Below the pieces are notes generated by a model, which saw only the letters and a list, made by a program, of their open reading frames with translations, ran no database searches and had not been told where the DNA came from. From contig CAWGVZ010000023.1 of the NCBI GenBank assembly GCA_963826035.1, positions 62,001 through 126,000 on the forward strand: a stretch of 64,000 nt of DNA, in the 5' to 3' direction. Of the stretch, positions 9,601 to 16,643 are shown one piece after another (the stretch's first letter is position 1; the number at the start of each line of letters is the position of its first letter). A program made the translations under genes and the position numbers. Origin of the DNA: Actinophytocola sp963826035. GTDB lineage: Bacteria; Actinomycetota; Actinomycetes; Mycobacteriales; Pseudonocardiaceae.

Positions 9601-9919
9601 GGCCACCGGAAAGGTCGACCGCGCCGCGCTGCCGGCCCCGGAGCGCACCCGTCACGTCGACGTCGAGATGGTGGCGCCGCGGACCGAGACGGAGCAGGTG
9701 CTGGCCGACATCTGGCGCCAGGCCCTTGGCCGCCAGGACTTGAGCGTGTACGACGAGTTCTTCGACATCGGTGGCGAGTCGTTGCGCGCCATGCAGGTCG
9801 TGACGAGAACCAACAAGGTGTTCGGCCTCGAGCTTTCGGTACGCACCCTGTTCGCGGCGCCGACCGTCGCGACGTTCGCGGAGCTGGTCGACGAGGCCCG
9901 GATCGCCGAGAGGGTGTGA
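3632..9919 (+). CDS. NRPS, C*-A(Asn)-T-C-A(His-like)-T
   Basis: This is a 2,095-residue two-module peptide synthetase. The first domain (about 10-420) is condensation-like but has LTAQAVIADRR where HHxxxDG should be, so it is probably inactive. A1 (about 450-945) has YTSGSTG and ANGKLDR. Its pocket, aligned by eye, reads D-L-T-K-V-G-E-V-G-(K), the Asn code. T1 carries GGDS near 984. C2 (about 1045-1480) has an intact HHEIVDG. A2 (about 1505-1990) has MYTSGSTG and ATGKVDR, with pocket D-S-A-L-I-A-E-V-W-(K), close to His codes. T2 carries GGES near 2046. There is no epimerase or thioesterase, so it passes its chain on. ATG follows GGGGAG. Asn-His order recalls bleomycin-type synthetases. Confidence 0.93.
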   Translation: MAQADTVGFRTSPQQRQRWSATENAGLAQWVQLEATVDSHVDGARLAAALDVVAARHEIVRTRVTGPAGSDMPVQVIDDAPVATVAEHDLTGRPDELPGLIVAERERIADGPGFRVALARLGEDRSVLVLTAQAVIADRRSLRLLLAELADAYAGRAAVPVSVQYADYAAWHNDLLSEENRAARRGYWDGHVDPALASGLEALLAPAGPRPGGWRVVPVVLDGEVAARAGEIADELGEAVEAFEAFVIATAWAVLLWRLCGERDFVLSGMAPGRSFPELDGAVGPFARDLPIIGRFAGEQSFRAALDLVRKAMTDAVEHADDLDPGRLSAAFLTGVPGFEYADEPPAAGSGPVMFVPRAESGRTASPLVLRAGRHRDGFRLELAHDVDRLAPGRADDLLARLRVLLRDLLGSPDAPIGAAGMLLPGEDERLLAAAQGPPARQDGRTVHGIVREQARRTPDAVAVADDRTSLTYAELDERADRLAMRLVASGVRPGTLAVLFIERGAEFVVALLAVLKAGAAYVPVDVRQPARRLAFLLADTASPVLVTGPDTPVPADLPVPVVRSGSDTDPAAAGSLPETGADDLAYVMYTSGSTGVPNGVRVTHGALLNYLRWAVEAYDLRSGGGSIVPSSIGFDLTVTGLLGPLLVGQRVVLVPESADLDGLVSTLRAPAERYTLLKLTPSHLVALSQLMAPTELAARVRVLVVGGEQLRAEVLGPFRARGMRIVNEYGPTETVVGTCTYEVTEETPVAGPVPIGRPIAGTSAYLLDDARHPVPDGVVGEIFIGGAGVAAGYLGRDEATAARFGHDPFRPGDRLYRTGDRAIRRPAGDLVYLGRVDDQFKMRGFRVEPGEIEAELEQHPLVDRAAVVLIGDEEAGAAATRLAAAVVATGDADPPPATELAVFCRDRLPEHLVPAVFVPLSGLPTTANGKLDRAAVARLVAGGSTSAPYVAPRTETEEILAGAVASVLGCERVGIDDNYFVIGGDSIRSVMVASRAQARGIPVAVADLHRHPTIRELALALANGGPARPEVRTEPFALVSWEDRALLPPDVEDAFPLNLLQEGMIFHRDFAAKSAVYHAIASVRLKAPLDLELMRTVIRELVERHPMLRTSFDQTTFSKPLQLVHSVFRDPLSYEDLSALSPDELGARIAGWVAGEKLRGFELDEHPLIRFMVQKLSDDSFQFTYGFHHEIVDGWSEALMVTELFGHYLSMIFDEPVTLTPPSTTMRDAIALELEALEHKENHEFWSRYLRDATLMRLPRLNSGPRADKGAREIVRIPAEVSVELSDALKRLATADAVPLKSVLLAAHMAVMNLYHGQRDTLTYTVTNGRPESADGSTAIGLFVNSLALRVRLGGGTWHELIAATLDSERQSMPYRRLPMAELKRHQGNEPLAETLFFFTDYHVFRELDRWRAKGIEHVASELYGESTFPFCAIFRLNRDTSALEVRIEYDGLQFPAKLMADMADTYTRVLETMVADPDARYDTRTLLSAEERHRLLDDWSDGGPASAEVARVHDLVRRWAVEKPDAVAVTAGDAALSYGALDRMASAVAATLVARGVGPERTVGLLAERSLETVVCVLGILKSGAAYLPLDPGYPDERLATILADAAPVAVLAAPEHAARCGPEVLTIEAGLPFAHGGCRRPVAAGNAAYVMYTSGSTGAPKGVVVSHGALVNSTLARATVYDGPPARYLLLSSLVFDSSVAGLFWPLCTGGTLVVPPEGIQLEPGELARHIERQRVTHTLAVPSLLTALLDLGEPERLRSLRVTIAAGEASSRELFEDHRAALPNSRYYNEYGPTENTVWSTVWSGEPVPYRPQLPIGKPVSGVRTYVLSEHGQPVPIGVSGELYLGGAGLARGYLGRPAPTAAAFVPDPFATGSGARMYRTGDLARHNQDGELEFLGRTDNQVKIRGFRVELGEIEGVLDSHEDVHRSVVVARDDSADGGMMLVAYVAARHGTAPVPADLQRYVRARLPKYMVPASCVVLDALPLAATGKVDRAALPAPERTRHVDVEMVAPRTETEQVLADIWRQALGRQDLSVYDEFFDIGGESLRAMQVVTRTNKVFGLELSVRTLFAAPTVATFAELVDEARIAERV

Positions 9920-9923
9920 GGGC

Positions 9924-10109
9924 ATGCGGGCCAAACGCCGGCGACGTTCGCTCGGGTTGCCCGACAAGTACGCGGCCGACGAGCCCAGCGACCTGTTCCC
10001 CCGAATTGTGCGCGTCTCCGTATTTCGCTGGATGTGGGCCGCCCTTGTCGCACTGGTGGTGGTGCTGGTGGTCCTGGCGATTCAGTATCGCCAGCTGGCC
10101 GGAGTTTGA
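9924..10109 (+). CDS. Small single-pass membrane protein
   Basis: This 61-residue protein has a basic N-terminus (MRAKRRRRS) and one hydrophobic helix at about 38-55 (WAALVALVVVLVVLAIQY). The topology is therefore probably N-in with a very short external tail. The ATG lies 4 bp past the NRPS stop, so the two are translationally linked. No family is recognised. Its place directly before the GG-leader peptide and exporter genes suggests an accessory to export or a membrane tether, but nothing in the sequence proves it. Confidence 0.6.
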   Translation: MRAKRRRRSLGLPDKYAADEPSDLFPRIVRVSVFRWMWAALVALVVVLVVLAIQYRQLAGV

Positions 10110-10135
10110 CCGAAGAGTGACGGGAGGTGATTTGT

Positions 10136-10231
10136 GTGGACGAAACCCTGGTGGAGCTGACCGACGCGGAACTCGGCCAGATTTACGGCGGTTATGACGA
10201 ACCAGTAGAAGAGTGCCCGGTGGAAAGCTAG
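10136..10231 (+). CDS. Double-glycine leader peptide (putative RiPP or signal precursor)
   Basis: This short gene encodes 31 residues. The leader VDETLVELTDAELGQIYGG has the pattern LxELTDxELxxIxGG of double-glycine leaders. The remaining core is YDEPVEECPVES: 12 residues, acidic, with one Cys. The GTG start is preceded by GGGAGGTGA at ideal spacing. The next gene encodes an exporter with an N-terminal C39 peptidase, the enzyme class that cuts after GG. A strong hairpin separates the two genes. No modifying enzyme for a RiPP is obvious next to it. It could be a secreted signal or a substrate-like regulator of the exporter. Confidence 0.65.
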   Translation: MDETLVELTDAELGQIYGGYDEPVEECPVES

Positions 10232-10242
10232 TCGGGTTGACA

Positions 10243-10276
10243 GCTCTCGGCGTATGTTTCGCGCTGCGCCGAGAGC
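10243..10276 (+). terminator. Strong hairpin between precursor peptide and exporter genes
   Basis: GCTCTCGGCG (10243-10252) pairs perfectly with CGCCGAGAGC (10267-10276) around a 14-nt loop. There is no U-tract, so it may be an attenuator or an mRNA-processing/stability stem that keeps the peptide transcript more abundant than the exporter transcript. The longest reading frame of the exporter starts inside this loop, which argues for the later start at 10335. Confidence 0.6.
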
Positions 10277-10334
10277 GCCGTTACGGCGCATCGCTCCTCG
10301 GGAATGGACGAACAATGCTCGATCGGGTACACGA

Positions 10335-12569
10335 ATGAGGTGGCCACGCCGGCGGGTGCCGGTCCGGCTCCAGCTCAACTCGGTTGAGTGTGGCGCGGCG
10401 TGTCTGGCCATGGTCCTGTCCTACTTCGGCAAGCACACGACGGTCTCCCAGTGCCGGCAGCATTGTGCCGGTGGCCGCGGCGGGGTGAATGCCCGCACGA
10501 TCGGCGAGGCCGCCCGAGCGTACGGGCTGACCTTCCGCGGGGTCCGTGCGAGCCCGGCGGTCTTCCGCGAGCTTCGGATGCCGGTGATCGCGCATTGGGC
10601 GGGTAAGCATTTCGTCGTCGTCGAGCGGTGGACACCGCGGCGCGTGGACATCGTCGACCCGGAGTGGGGGAGACGGCGACTGACCCCGGCGGAGTTCGAG
10701 GAAGGCCTGGGCGACGCCGTGCTCGTCCTGGAGCCGGGGCCGGATTTCGTCCGTTCCCGACGGGCCGAGGACTCGACCCTCGCCCTCCTGGTCAGGATGG
10801 TGGCGCGCATGCCGCGCGCGCGGGCCGCGGCGGCGCAGATCCTGACCGCGACGATCGTCCTGCAGGCGTTCGGCCTCGCACTGCCGGTCGCCATGATGCT
10901 GATCGTCGACGAGATCTTCGGACGGGACTCGCGCACCATGCTCGTCGCGGTGCTCGGGATCGCGTTGGGCGTGACGATCGTCGCGCAGGTGCTCGCCGGA
11001 TATCTCCGCGCGCTGCTGCTCATCTACCTGCGCGGCCGGATCGACTGGCACGTGCTCAGCGCCTTTGTCGAGCACCTCTACCGGCTGCCGTTGCGGTACT
11101 TCCACCAGCGCACGAGCGGCGACATCGCGGCCAGGATCGCCAGTATCAGCGTGATGCGTGACCTGCTGGCCAACCAGACGATCACGTCCGTGCTCGATGC
11201 AGCGCTCGTGATCGGCTACGTCGTGTTCATGTACCTCTTCGACCCGGTCCTGGCCACGGCGGTCATCGTCATCCTCGCCGCGCAGATCCTGATGACCGCG
11301 ATGGTGAGCGGGCGCGCGCGGGACCTCACGGCGCGCAACGTCGCCGCGAAGGTGAGCGTGCAGGACTATCTGCTGCAAACGCTGGCCAGCGTGGGAACCA
11401 TCAAGGCGACCGGAGCCGAGCCGCACGTGGTGGCCGGGCTCAAGGAGCGCATCGTCGGCTGGACCAGCAGTGCCCTGCACCGGGGTCATCTCGATGCCCG
11501 GGTCGACACCTTCTCGGGCATGCTGCGGATGCTCGCGCCGTTGCTCGTGCTCTGGCTCGGTGCCTGGCGGGTCCTGGACGGGCAGCTCTCGGTCGGGACG
11601 TTGCTCGGTTTCGTCTGGCTCAGCGCCGCGGTGCTGGGCCCGATGTCCGCGCTGGTCATGAACTGGCAGCGGTTCCAAGGCGCGACCGTGCAGCTCGAGC
11701 GGCTCGGGGACGTGTTGCGTGCCGAGCCCGAACTCGTCGGCGACGGCATGCCACCGGCCGGGCACGTCACCGGCGCGAAGGTCGAGCTGCGTGACGTGTC
11801 GTTCAGCTATGACCGCCACGAGGCACCGGCGGTCAGCGGGATCTCGGTCACCATCGAGCCGGGGCAGCGGGTCGCGATCGTCGGGCGGAGCGGGGCGGGC
11901 AAGACCACGCTGGCCATGCTGGTGCTCGGCCTCTACGAGCCGTCCTCGGGCGAGATCTGCCACGACGGCGTGCCGTTGCGCGAGCTGAACCTGCCGCGGC
12001 TGCGGCGGCGGTTCGGCGTCGTACTGCAGGAGCCGTTCACGATGCGGGGCACCGTGCGCGACAACATCGCGTTCACTCATCCGGACGCCTCCGACGAGGA
12101 CGTGCGATGGGCGGCCCGGATCGCGGACGTCGACCTGGAGATCGGCAGGTTGCCGCTCGGCTACGACACGAGGCTGGCCGAGCGCGGTATCGGGCTCTCC
12201 GGGGGACAGCTGCAGCGGCTCTCGATCGCCCGGGCGTTGGTGGGCCGGCCGGCGTTGCTCGTCCTCGACGAGGCGACGAGCTACCTCGACGCGGAGACGG
12301 AGCGGCGGATCGTCGCCGGTCTCGAGGAGGTGGCCTGCACCCAGCTCGTGATCGCGCACCGTTTGAGCACGGTGCGGGACGCCGATCTGATCCTCGTGCT
12401 GCATGACGGTCAGATCGTGGAGTCCGGTACCCATGTCGATCTGATCGATCGTGGTGGCCCTTACGCGGCTCTGGTGTCGGCTCAGTTGGCCGGTGCGGCG
12501 AAGGCCGACGAGTCGCGTGGCTTGTCCGGCGCGGCGGTCAAGACGACCCGTGGTCTGGGTTGCAAGTAG
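10335..12569 (+). CDS. Peptidase-containing ABC exporter (C39 domain-TMD-NBD)
   Basis: The protein (744 residues from ATG 10335) begins with a C39 cysteine peptidase: QLNSVECGAACLAMVLSYFG holds the oxyanion Gln and the catalytic Cys, HWAGKHFVVVE the His and DIVDPEWG the Asp. A six-helix ABC transmembrane region follows (about 150-430). The nucleotide-binding domain has Walker A GRSGAGKTT, signature LSGGQLQR and Walker B LLVLDEATSYLD. Such PCATs cleave double-glycine leaders during export, matching the peptide gene just upstream. All key residues look intact. The upstream in-frame ATG at 10254 is in a hairpin loop and adds a non-conserved tail. The 3' end of the gene is tandemly duplicated downstream. 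Confidence 0.9.
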   Translation: MRWPRRRVPVRLQLNSVECGAACLAMVLSYFGKHTTVSQCRQHCAGGRGGVNARTIGEAARAYGLTFRGVRASPAVFRELRMPVIAHWAGKHFVVVERWTPRRVDIVDPEWGRRRLTPAEFEEGLGDAVLVLEPGPDFVRSRRAEDSTLALLVRMVARMPRARAAAAQILTATIVLQAFGLALPVAMMLIVDEIFGRDSRTMLVAVLGIALGVTIVAQVLAGYLRALLLIYLRGRIDWHVLSAFVEHLYRLPLRYFHQRTSGDIAARIASISVMRDLLANQTITSVLDAALVIGYVVFMYLFDPVLATAVIVILAAQILMTAMVSGRARDLTARNVAAKVSVQDYLLQTLASVGTIKATGAEPHVVAGLKERIVGWTSSALHRGHLDARVDTFSGMLRMLAPLLVLWLGAWRVLDGQLSVGTLLGFVWLSAAVLGPMSALVMNWQRFQGATVQLERLGDVLRAEPELVGDGMPPAGHVTGAKVELRDVSFSYDRHEAPAVSGISVTIEPGQRVAIVGRSGAGKTTLAMLVLGLYEPSSGEICHDGVPLRELNLPRLRRRFGVVLQEPFTMRGTVRDNIAFTHPDASDEDVRWAARIADVDLEIGRLPLGYDTRLAERGIGLSGGQLQRLSIARALVGRPALLVLDEATSYLDAETERRIVAGLEEVACTQLVIAHRLSTVRDADLILVLHDGQIVESGTHVDLIDRGGPYAALVSAQLAGAAKADESRGLSGAAVKTTRGLGCK

Positions 12570-12798
12570 GACAGTTCTGTTCGGACGGTCTAGGGGCACT
12601 TGGGTGCGTTCGAGATCGTGGAGTCCGGCACTCATGTCGATCTGATCGATCGTGGTGGCCCTTACGCGGCTCTGGTGTCGGCTCAGTTGGCCGGTGCGGC
12701 GAAGGCCGAGGAGTCGCGGGGGCGTGCGTCGGTCAAGGCGACCCGTGGTCTTGGCTGCAAGTAGACAGTTCTGTTAGGACACCTGGGTGCGTTCGAGG
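12412..12798. repeat. Tandem duplication covering the ends of two convergent genes
   Basis: Unit 1 (12412-12612) holds the last codons of the ABC exporter and a copy of the final bases of the VOC-glycosyltransferase gene (CACTTGGGTGCGTTCGAG). Unit 2 (12613-about 12798) repeats both with a few differences, including a short deletion near the exporter stop. The duplicated exporter tail is not translated. This explains most of the 0.2-kb intergenic stretch. Confidence 0.8.
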
Positions 12799-14300
12799 AC
12801 TGTCGCGGCCGCGCCGGGCGACAGGCCCCGGTCCCGGACGAGATGCTGGCGAATCAGGTTCTCGGCGTCCCGCGGTCCGAGTCCGTGGCCGGCCAACGCC
12901 GCGCGGATCTGGTCGAGCCGGTTCGCGTAGTAGGCCGGGAGCGCCGTCGCTCCGTCGAGCATGACGTACTCGGCGATGAGGTACAGCAGTCTGGTGGGGG
13001 TGTCGTGAAAGAAGCCGGTGAGCTCGGACAGGGCGTCGGCCCGGCTGCCGCCGCCGATGTGCAGGAGCTCGTCCGAGCTTTCGTCCTGGATGGGCCGGCC
13101 ACGAAGATGGCCGAAGCCCTCCAGGTCACGCACCTGGTGGATGGTGAAGCCGCACGCCCGTGCCAGCAGCTGGAACATCACCATCGTGTCGTAGTACGAC
13201 ATGCCGTGCGGGGTCGCCGGCCGGCCATCGGGACCGGGCGGCAGCAACCCCTTCAACAGCCGGAGTTGTCCACGCGACGGCCGCCTGCTGTAACAGCGCC
13301 GACCCGGGACCAGCAGCCGGTGCCACTCGTAGTCGTGGGAGCACGGGTTCGGATCGGCCCCGTGTCGCCGGACCTCGGCGATGGCGTCGACGTTGACGAA
13401 CAGGAAGAACGTGTTCGCGAGCGGCCAACCGAAGCCGGAGTCCCACGCCCACGTGCAGTTCAGCGACATGCGCGGCGCCAGGTCGGCGAGTTGGTGGAAG
13501 AGCCGGCTGTCGAGGACGACGCAGTCGCTGTCCAGCCAGCCGAAGTTGTGGCGGTTCACCGCGAACAGGAACTCCCAGGCGATCCGGTCGTCGATGCGCA
13601 GCCGCACGTGGTGGAACGGGCGATCGACGTTCGTCCTGATCCACTCGAGCTCGTCGTCCGGTAGGCACGAGCCGAGCAGCACGAGGTTGACGTCGGCCGG
13701 CACGTGGCGGAGCGCCTTGCGCACCCAGTGGAGGAGCTGGTCGCTGAAGAAGAGGTAGAAGATGTCGCGCTTGTCGTCGAGCGCCGTGTAGAACGCGCGG
13801 AACTCGTCGAGGTGAACGGCCTCCTCCCGGGCACGGCGCCATTCGTGGACGCGGCTGGAGAACGTGTCCACCGGGCCGGCGACCCACTGCCTGGCCAGTG
13901 CGAGCGGTCCCGTGGACGGGCCGATGGCGAGCACGGTGCCGTAGGGGTCGGCCACACCGAAGAATCCCGTCCAGTCCGGGCCGAGCTCCGGTGCCGCGAT
14001 GATGTCGGCGCCCCGCGCGTCCAGCCGGCGGCGTAGCCCGCGTGGGTTGGGCACGAACAGGATGGCGTCGGGCCCCCAGGCCTTGCTGGCCCGGATCTTG
14101 TCGATCTCGCCGTCGACGGCTTGCCGCAACCGCACCATCGTGCCGTGGCCGGCGAGCACGGCGGACGTGGTGCCCGGTGCCCCCACCGGGCGGAAGCCGA
14201 GCACGTCGCGGTAGTACTCGGTCGCGGCGGCGAGGTTGCCGACCGGCAGGTTGGGCACGGCGGTGGCGCCGCGGGTGCGTAGCGGACGTGTTGGCGACAT
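12774..14300 (-). CDS. VOC (bleomycin-resistance fold) - GT-A glycosyltransferase-like fusion 1
   Basis: The protein is about 508 residues from ATG 14300. Residues 1-135 form a glyoxalase/bleomycin-resistance (VOC) domain: VPNLPVGNLAAATEYYRDVLGF and FFGVADPYGTVLAIGPS. Residues about 165-508 resemble a GT-A sugar transferase: a first strand VNLVLLGSCLPDDE, a DxD-like FGWLDSDCVVL, then NCTWAWDSGFGWPLANTFFLFVN and a conserved C-terminal helix (RQHLVRDRGLSPGAAATVL). A full paralogue lies at 22.1-23.6 kb and a broken one at 36.2-37.0 kb. My reading is that the VOC part recognises the aglycone or a ligand and the C-part transfers a sugar. The glycosyltransferase call rests on motif shape, not on a recognised named family. 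Confidence 0.65.
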   Translation of the reverse strand: MSPTRPLRTRGATAVPNLPVGNLAAATEYYRDVLGFRPVGAPGTTSAVLAGHGTMVRLRQAVDGEIDKIRASKAWGPDAILFVPNPRGLRRRLDARGADIIAAPELGPDWTGFFGVADPYGTVLAIGPSTGPLALARQWVAGPVDTFSSRVHEWRRAREEAVHLDEFRAFYTALDDKRDIFYLFFSDQLLHWVRKALRHVPADVNLVLLGSCLPDDELEWIRTNVDRPFHHVRLRIDDRIAWEFLFAVNRHNFGWLDSDCVVLDSRLFHQLADLAPRMSLNCTWAWDSGFGWPLANTFFLFVNVDAIAEVRRHGADPNPCSHDYEWHRLLVPGRRCYSRRPSRGQLRLLKGLLPPGPDGRPATPHGMSYYDTMVMFQLLARACGFTIHQVRDLEGFGHLRGRPIQDESSDELLHIGGGSRADALSELTGFFHDTPTRLLYLIAEYVMLDGATALPAYYANRLDQIRAALAGHGLGPRDAENLIRQHLVRDRGLSPGAAATVLERTQVS

Positions 14301-14329
14301 GCGATCATTCCGAGTCCGAAGGGAGCGCG

Positions 14330-15571
14330 ATGCCCGACGTTGTTGTGGAGACGGCAACGGGCCACGTGCGCGGCTGTCTCGCCGATGATGTCCTGGCATT
14401 CAAGGGTATCCCGTACGGCGAGTCGACGGCTGGGACGAACCGGTTCCGGCCGCCGGTCCCGGCCCGGCCGTGGTCCGGAGTTCGTGACGCGACTCGCTAC
14501 GGGCCGGCATTCCCACAATATCCCGGTTTTCCGGTGCCCGAGTACAGTGAGGACGCGCTGACGCTGAACGTGTGGGCCCCTGCCGGCGACACGAGCGGTT
14601 GCCCGGTCATGGTGTTCGTCCACGGCGGCGGCTACTCCTCGGGCGCGAGCAGCGAACTGCCCGCCTACGACGGGGCCGCGCTGGTGCGGCGCGGCGGGGT
14701 GGTGGTCGTCTCGTTCAACTACCGGCTCGGCGCGTTCGGCTTCGCCCATCTCGCCGGCCTCGCGCGGTCGGGCAATGCCGGCGTGCTCGACCAGGTCGCG
14801 GCTCTGCGGTGGGTGCGGGACAACGTCGCTCGCTTCGGCGGTGGCCCGGGGAACGTGACGATCTTCGGGCAGTCCTCGGGTGGGCACGCGGTGACGGCGC
14901 TGCTCGCGGTGCCGGCGGCGCGCGGGCTGTTCCACCGCGCCGTGGCGCAGAGCGGCGCCGCGCTGTTCTGCCGAAACCCCTCGCATGCCACCGAGGTGGC
15001 GGACGCACTGCTTGCCGAGCTGGGTCTGTCCACGGCGACCGCCCTGCGGGCCGTTCCCACCGAGGACGTGGTGGCCGCACAGGTGCGCGTGGCCGGCCGG
15101 TTCGGGCTGCCACCGGCGTGGTTGTGCGGCCCGCTCGTCGACGGCGACGTGCTGCCGCAGCCACCGCTCGAGGCCGTCGCGGCGGGCGCGTCGGCGGACG
15201 TGCCGTTGCTGATCGGCAGCAACGGGGCGGCGGACGCCCGGAACTTCGACCGGGACTGCGACAACTCGGTGCTCGAGTTCGCCCGGCACAAGGTGATCGG
15301 CGGCCGGGCGCCGGTGTTCGTGTACCGGTTCGCCTGCTCGGATGGCGCCGACCCGGGAGCCGGTCACGGCCTCGAGTTGCCCTTTGTGTTCGACAACGTC
15401 GACCGTGCCCGTGTGGACAGTGCGCGGCTGGCCGCCCGGATGAGTGAGGCGTGGCTCGCCTTCGCCCGTACCGGCGACCCGAACATCGCGGATCTGCCGC
15501 AGTGGCCGCCCTATCGGCCGGAGGCGCCCGCGGTGCTGCAGTTCGACACGACCTGCCGCGTAGTGCACTAG
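14330..15571 (+). CDS. Type-B carboxylesterase-like alpha/beta hydrolase, shortened
   Basis: The 413-residue protein has the carboxylesterase landmarks: FKGIPYGES near the N-terminus, the oxyanion VHGGGYSSG, EDALTLNVW, nucleophile GQSSGG and the His motif GAGHGLELPFVF. The family norm is about 500 residues. The stretch that usually carries the catalytic acid (GxNxDEG) reads GSNGAADARNFD and runs quickly into the C-terminal part, so an internal deletion has probably removed the acid and a lid segment. It may be weakly active or non-catalytic. It diverges from the VOC-glycosyltransferase gene with only 29 bp between the starts and converges on the SMP-30-like gene. Confidence 0.8.
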   Translation: MPDVVVETATGHVRGCLADDVLAFKGIPYGESTAGTNRFRPPVPARPWSGVRDATRYGPAFPQYPGFPVPEYSEDALTLNVWAPAGDTSGCPVMVFVHGGGYSSGASSELPAYDGAALVRRGGVVVVSFNYRLGAFGFAHLAGLARSGNAGVLDQVAALRWVRDNVARFGGGPGNVTIFGQSSGGHAVTALLAVPAARGLFHRAVAQSGAALFCRNPSHATEVADALLAELGLSTATALRAVPTEDVVAAQVRVAGRFGLPPAWLCGPLVDGDVLPQPPLEAVAAGASADVPLLIGSNGAADARNFDRDCDNSVLEFARHKVIGGRAPVFVYRFACSDGADPGAGHGLELPFVFDNVDRARVDSARLAARMSEAWLAFARTGDPNIADLPQWPPYRPEAPAVLQFDTTCRVVH

Positions 15572-15579
15572 GGCCCGTC

Positions 15580-15645
15580 GAATGCCTGGAAGGCGTCGTT
15601 CCTGACGCTCAACGTCAGCAAGGCGTCGTTCCAGGCATGCCGCGC
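15580..15645. repeat. Palindromic intergenic repeat, probable bidirectional terminator
   Basis: GCCTGGAA and TTCCAGGC flank two copies of AAGGCGTCGTT and a central CTGACG/CGTCAG palindrome. A near-identical inverted copy is at 26846-26915. It lies between the convergent carboxylesterase and SMP-30-like genes and supplies the last codons (GMPGTTPC) of the latter. Confidence 0.7.
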
Positions 15646-16643
15646 GTGGGCAGGTCGATCGCGGCGATCGCTCTTGCCACCACGCTGCCGAGGTAGACGG
15701 TGCCGTCGATCTCGCGGGCCGAGGTGGCCAGCATGAACTCCCAGTGCGGCGGCCCGTGCAGGTCGTGCACGATGAGGCCGGTCTCCGGGTCGACGGCCAC
15801 CGCCCACACCGTCGGGATGGGTTGGGGATGCAATCGCTCGGGCAGCTTCCAGATCGCCTTGCGCACGCGCGGCGGCTTGCTGGCGAGGAAGTCCAGGCGG
15901 GGATGCCGCTTGCTGCAGATGGCCACCCAGATCAGCCCGTCGGTGCCGAGTGAGATGCCGAACGGGTAGCCGGGCAGATTGTCCGCCAGCACGTCGGTGG
16001 CGCCGTCGCCGCGGAGTGCGAGCCGGGTGAGCCGGAAGTTGCCCGTCTCGGCGACGACCACCGCGGACTCGTCCGGAGTCAGCGCCACGCCGTTGGCCAG
16101 TTGCAGTCCCTCGAGCAGCACGTCTACCCGGCCGTTCGGCCGCCGGCGCAGCAGGCGCCCGGAGCCGCGGTGCTCGAGCAGGTCCGCTTTCCAGTCGTGC
16201 CAGTCGAACCGCTGCGATCCGTCGCTGAAGTAGACCGTGCCGTCGGCCGCGACGGCCGCGCTCTTGCAGAACCGCATCGGCTTGCCGTCGACCTTGTCGA
16301 CCAGCACCTCGACCTCGGCGGTGGTCAGGTCCACCCGCAGCAGCCCGCGGTAGGCGTCGCAGACGAGCAGCCGCCCGTCGGGCAGCAGTTCGACGCCGAG
16401 CGGGCGGCCGCTGGTGGTGGCGACCTCGGTCAGCCGGCGCCCGTCGGGACTTATCCGCAGGATCCGCCCGCCGTCCACGCCGGTGAGGAGATGGCCGTCA
16501 CTGTCCACTGTGGCGTCTTCCGGGCCCAGCCCGTTGACGTGGTACAGCCGCATCGGTGGCAGCGTCGGCCCGGTGATCCACCTGGCGCGGAACGGGACTT
16601 CCGGCGGCTGCCACACCACGGGATCGATGGGCGGCCGGCTCAT
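15615..16643 (-). CDS. SMP-30/gluconolactonase/strictosidine-synthase-like beta-propeller
   Basis: The 342-residue protein shows repeated propeller blades: GPEDATVDSDGHLLTGVDGG, RPLGVELLPDGRLLVCDAYRG, GTVYFSDGSQRF, LANGVALTPDESAVVVAETGN and PFGISLGTDGLIWVAI. This is the SMP-30/strictosidine-synthase superfamily, which includes lactonases and C-N bond-forming enzymes. Conserved acidic and Asn residues of metal-binding blades (ANGV..DE, SDGS) are present. Its C-terminus is formed by the intergenic palindromic repeat. It is 16 bp downstream of, and co-directional with, the SGNH hydrolase gene, so they probably form one transcript. A lactone- or sugar-processing tailoring role is plausible; the substrate is unknown. 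Confidence 0.8.
   Translation of the reverse strand: MSRPPIDPVVWQPPEVPFRARWITGPTLPPMRLYHVNGLGPEDATVDSDGHLLTGVDGGRILRISPDGRRLTEVATTSGRPLGVELLPDGRLLVCDAYRGLLRVDLTTAEVEVLVDKVDGKPMRFCKSAAVAADGTVYFSDGSQRFDWHDWKADLLEHRGSGRLLRRRPNGRVDVLLEGLQLANGVALTPDESAVVVAETGNFRLTRLALRGDGATDVLADNLPGYPFGISLGTDGLIWVAICSKRHPRLDFLASKPPRVRKAIWKLPERLHPQPIPTVWAVAVDPETGLIVHDLHGPPHWEFMLATSAREIDGTVYLGSVVARAIAAIDLPTRGMPGTTPC

Noticed and set aside
3665..9967. Two very long minus-strand reading frames (about 1,100 and 970 residues) opposite the first NRPS
   Set aside because: Arg/His/Gly/Gln-rich compositions with no domain, explained by GC-rich codon structure of the NRPS on the other strand.
10134..10160. GTG-initiated MWTKPWWS reading, resembling the start of PqqA
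   Set aside because: It stops after eight codons and has no Glu-Tyr core; the frame two bases later has a better ribosome-binding spacing and a full GG leader.
10254..10334. Longer start of the ABC exporter at 10254
   Set aside because: That ATG lies in the loop of a strong hairpin and the extra residues are basic and unlike C39 exporters, whose peptidase domain begins within a few residues of the Met at 10335.
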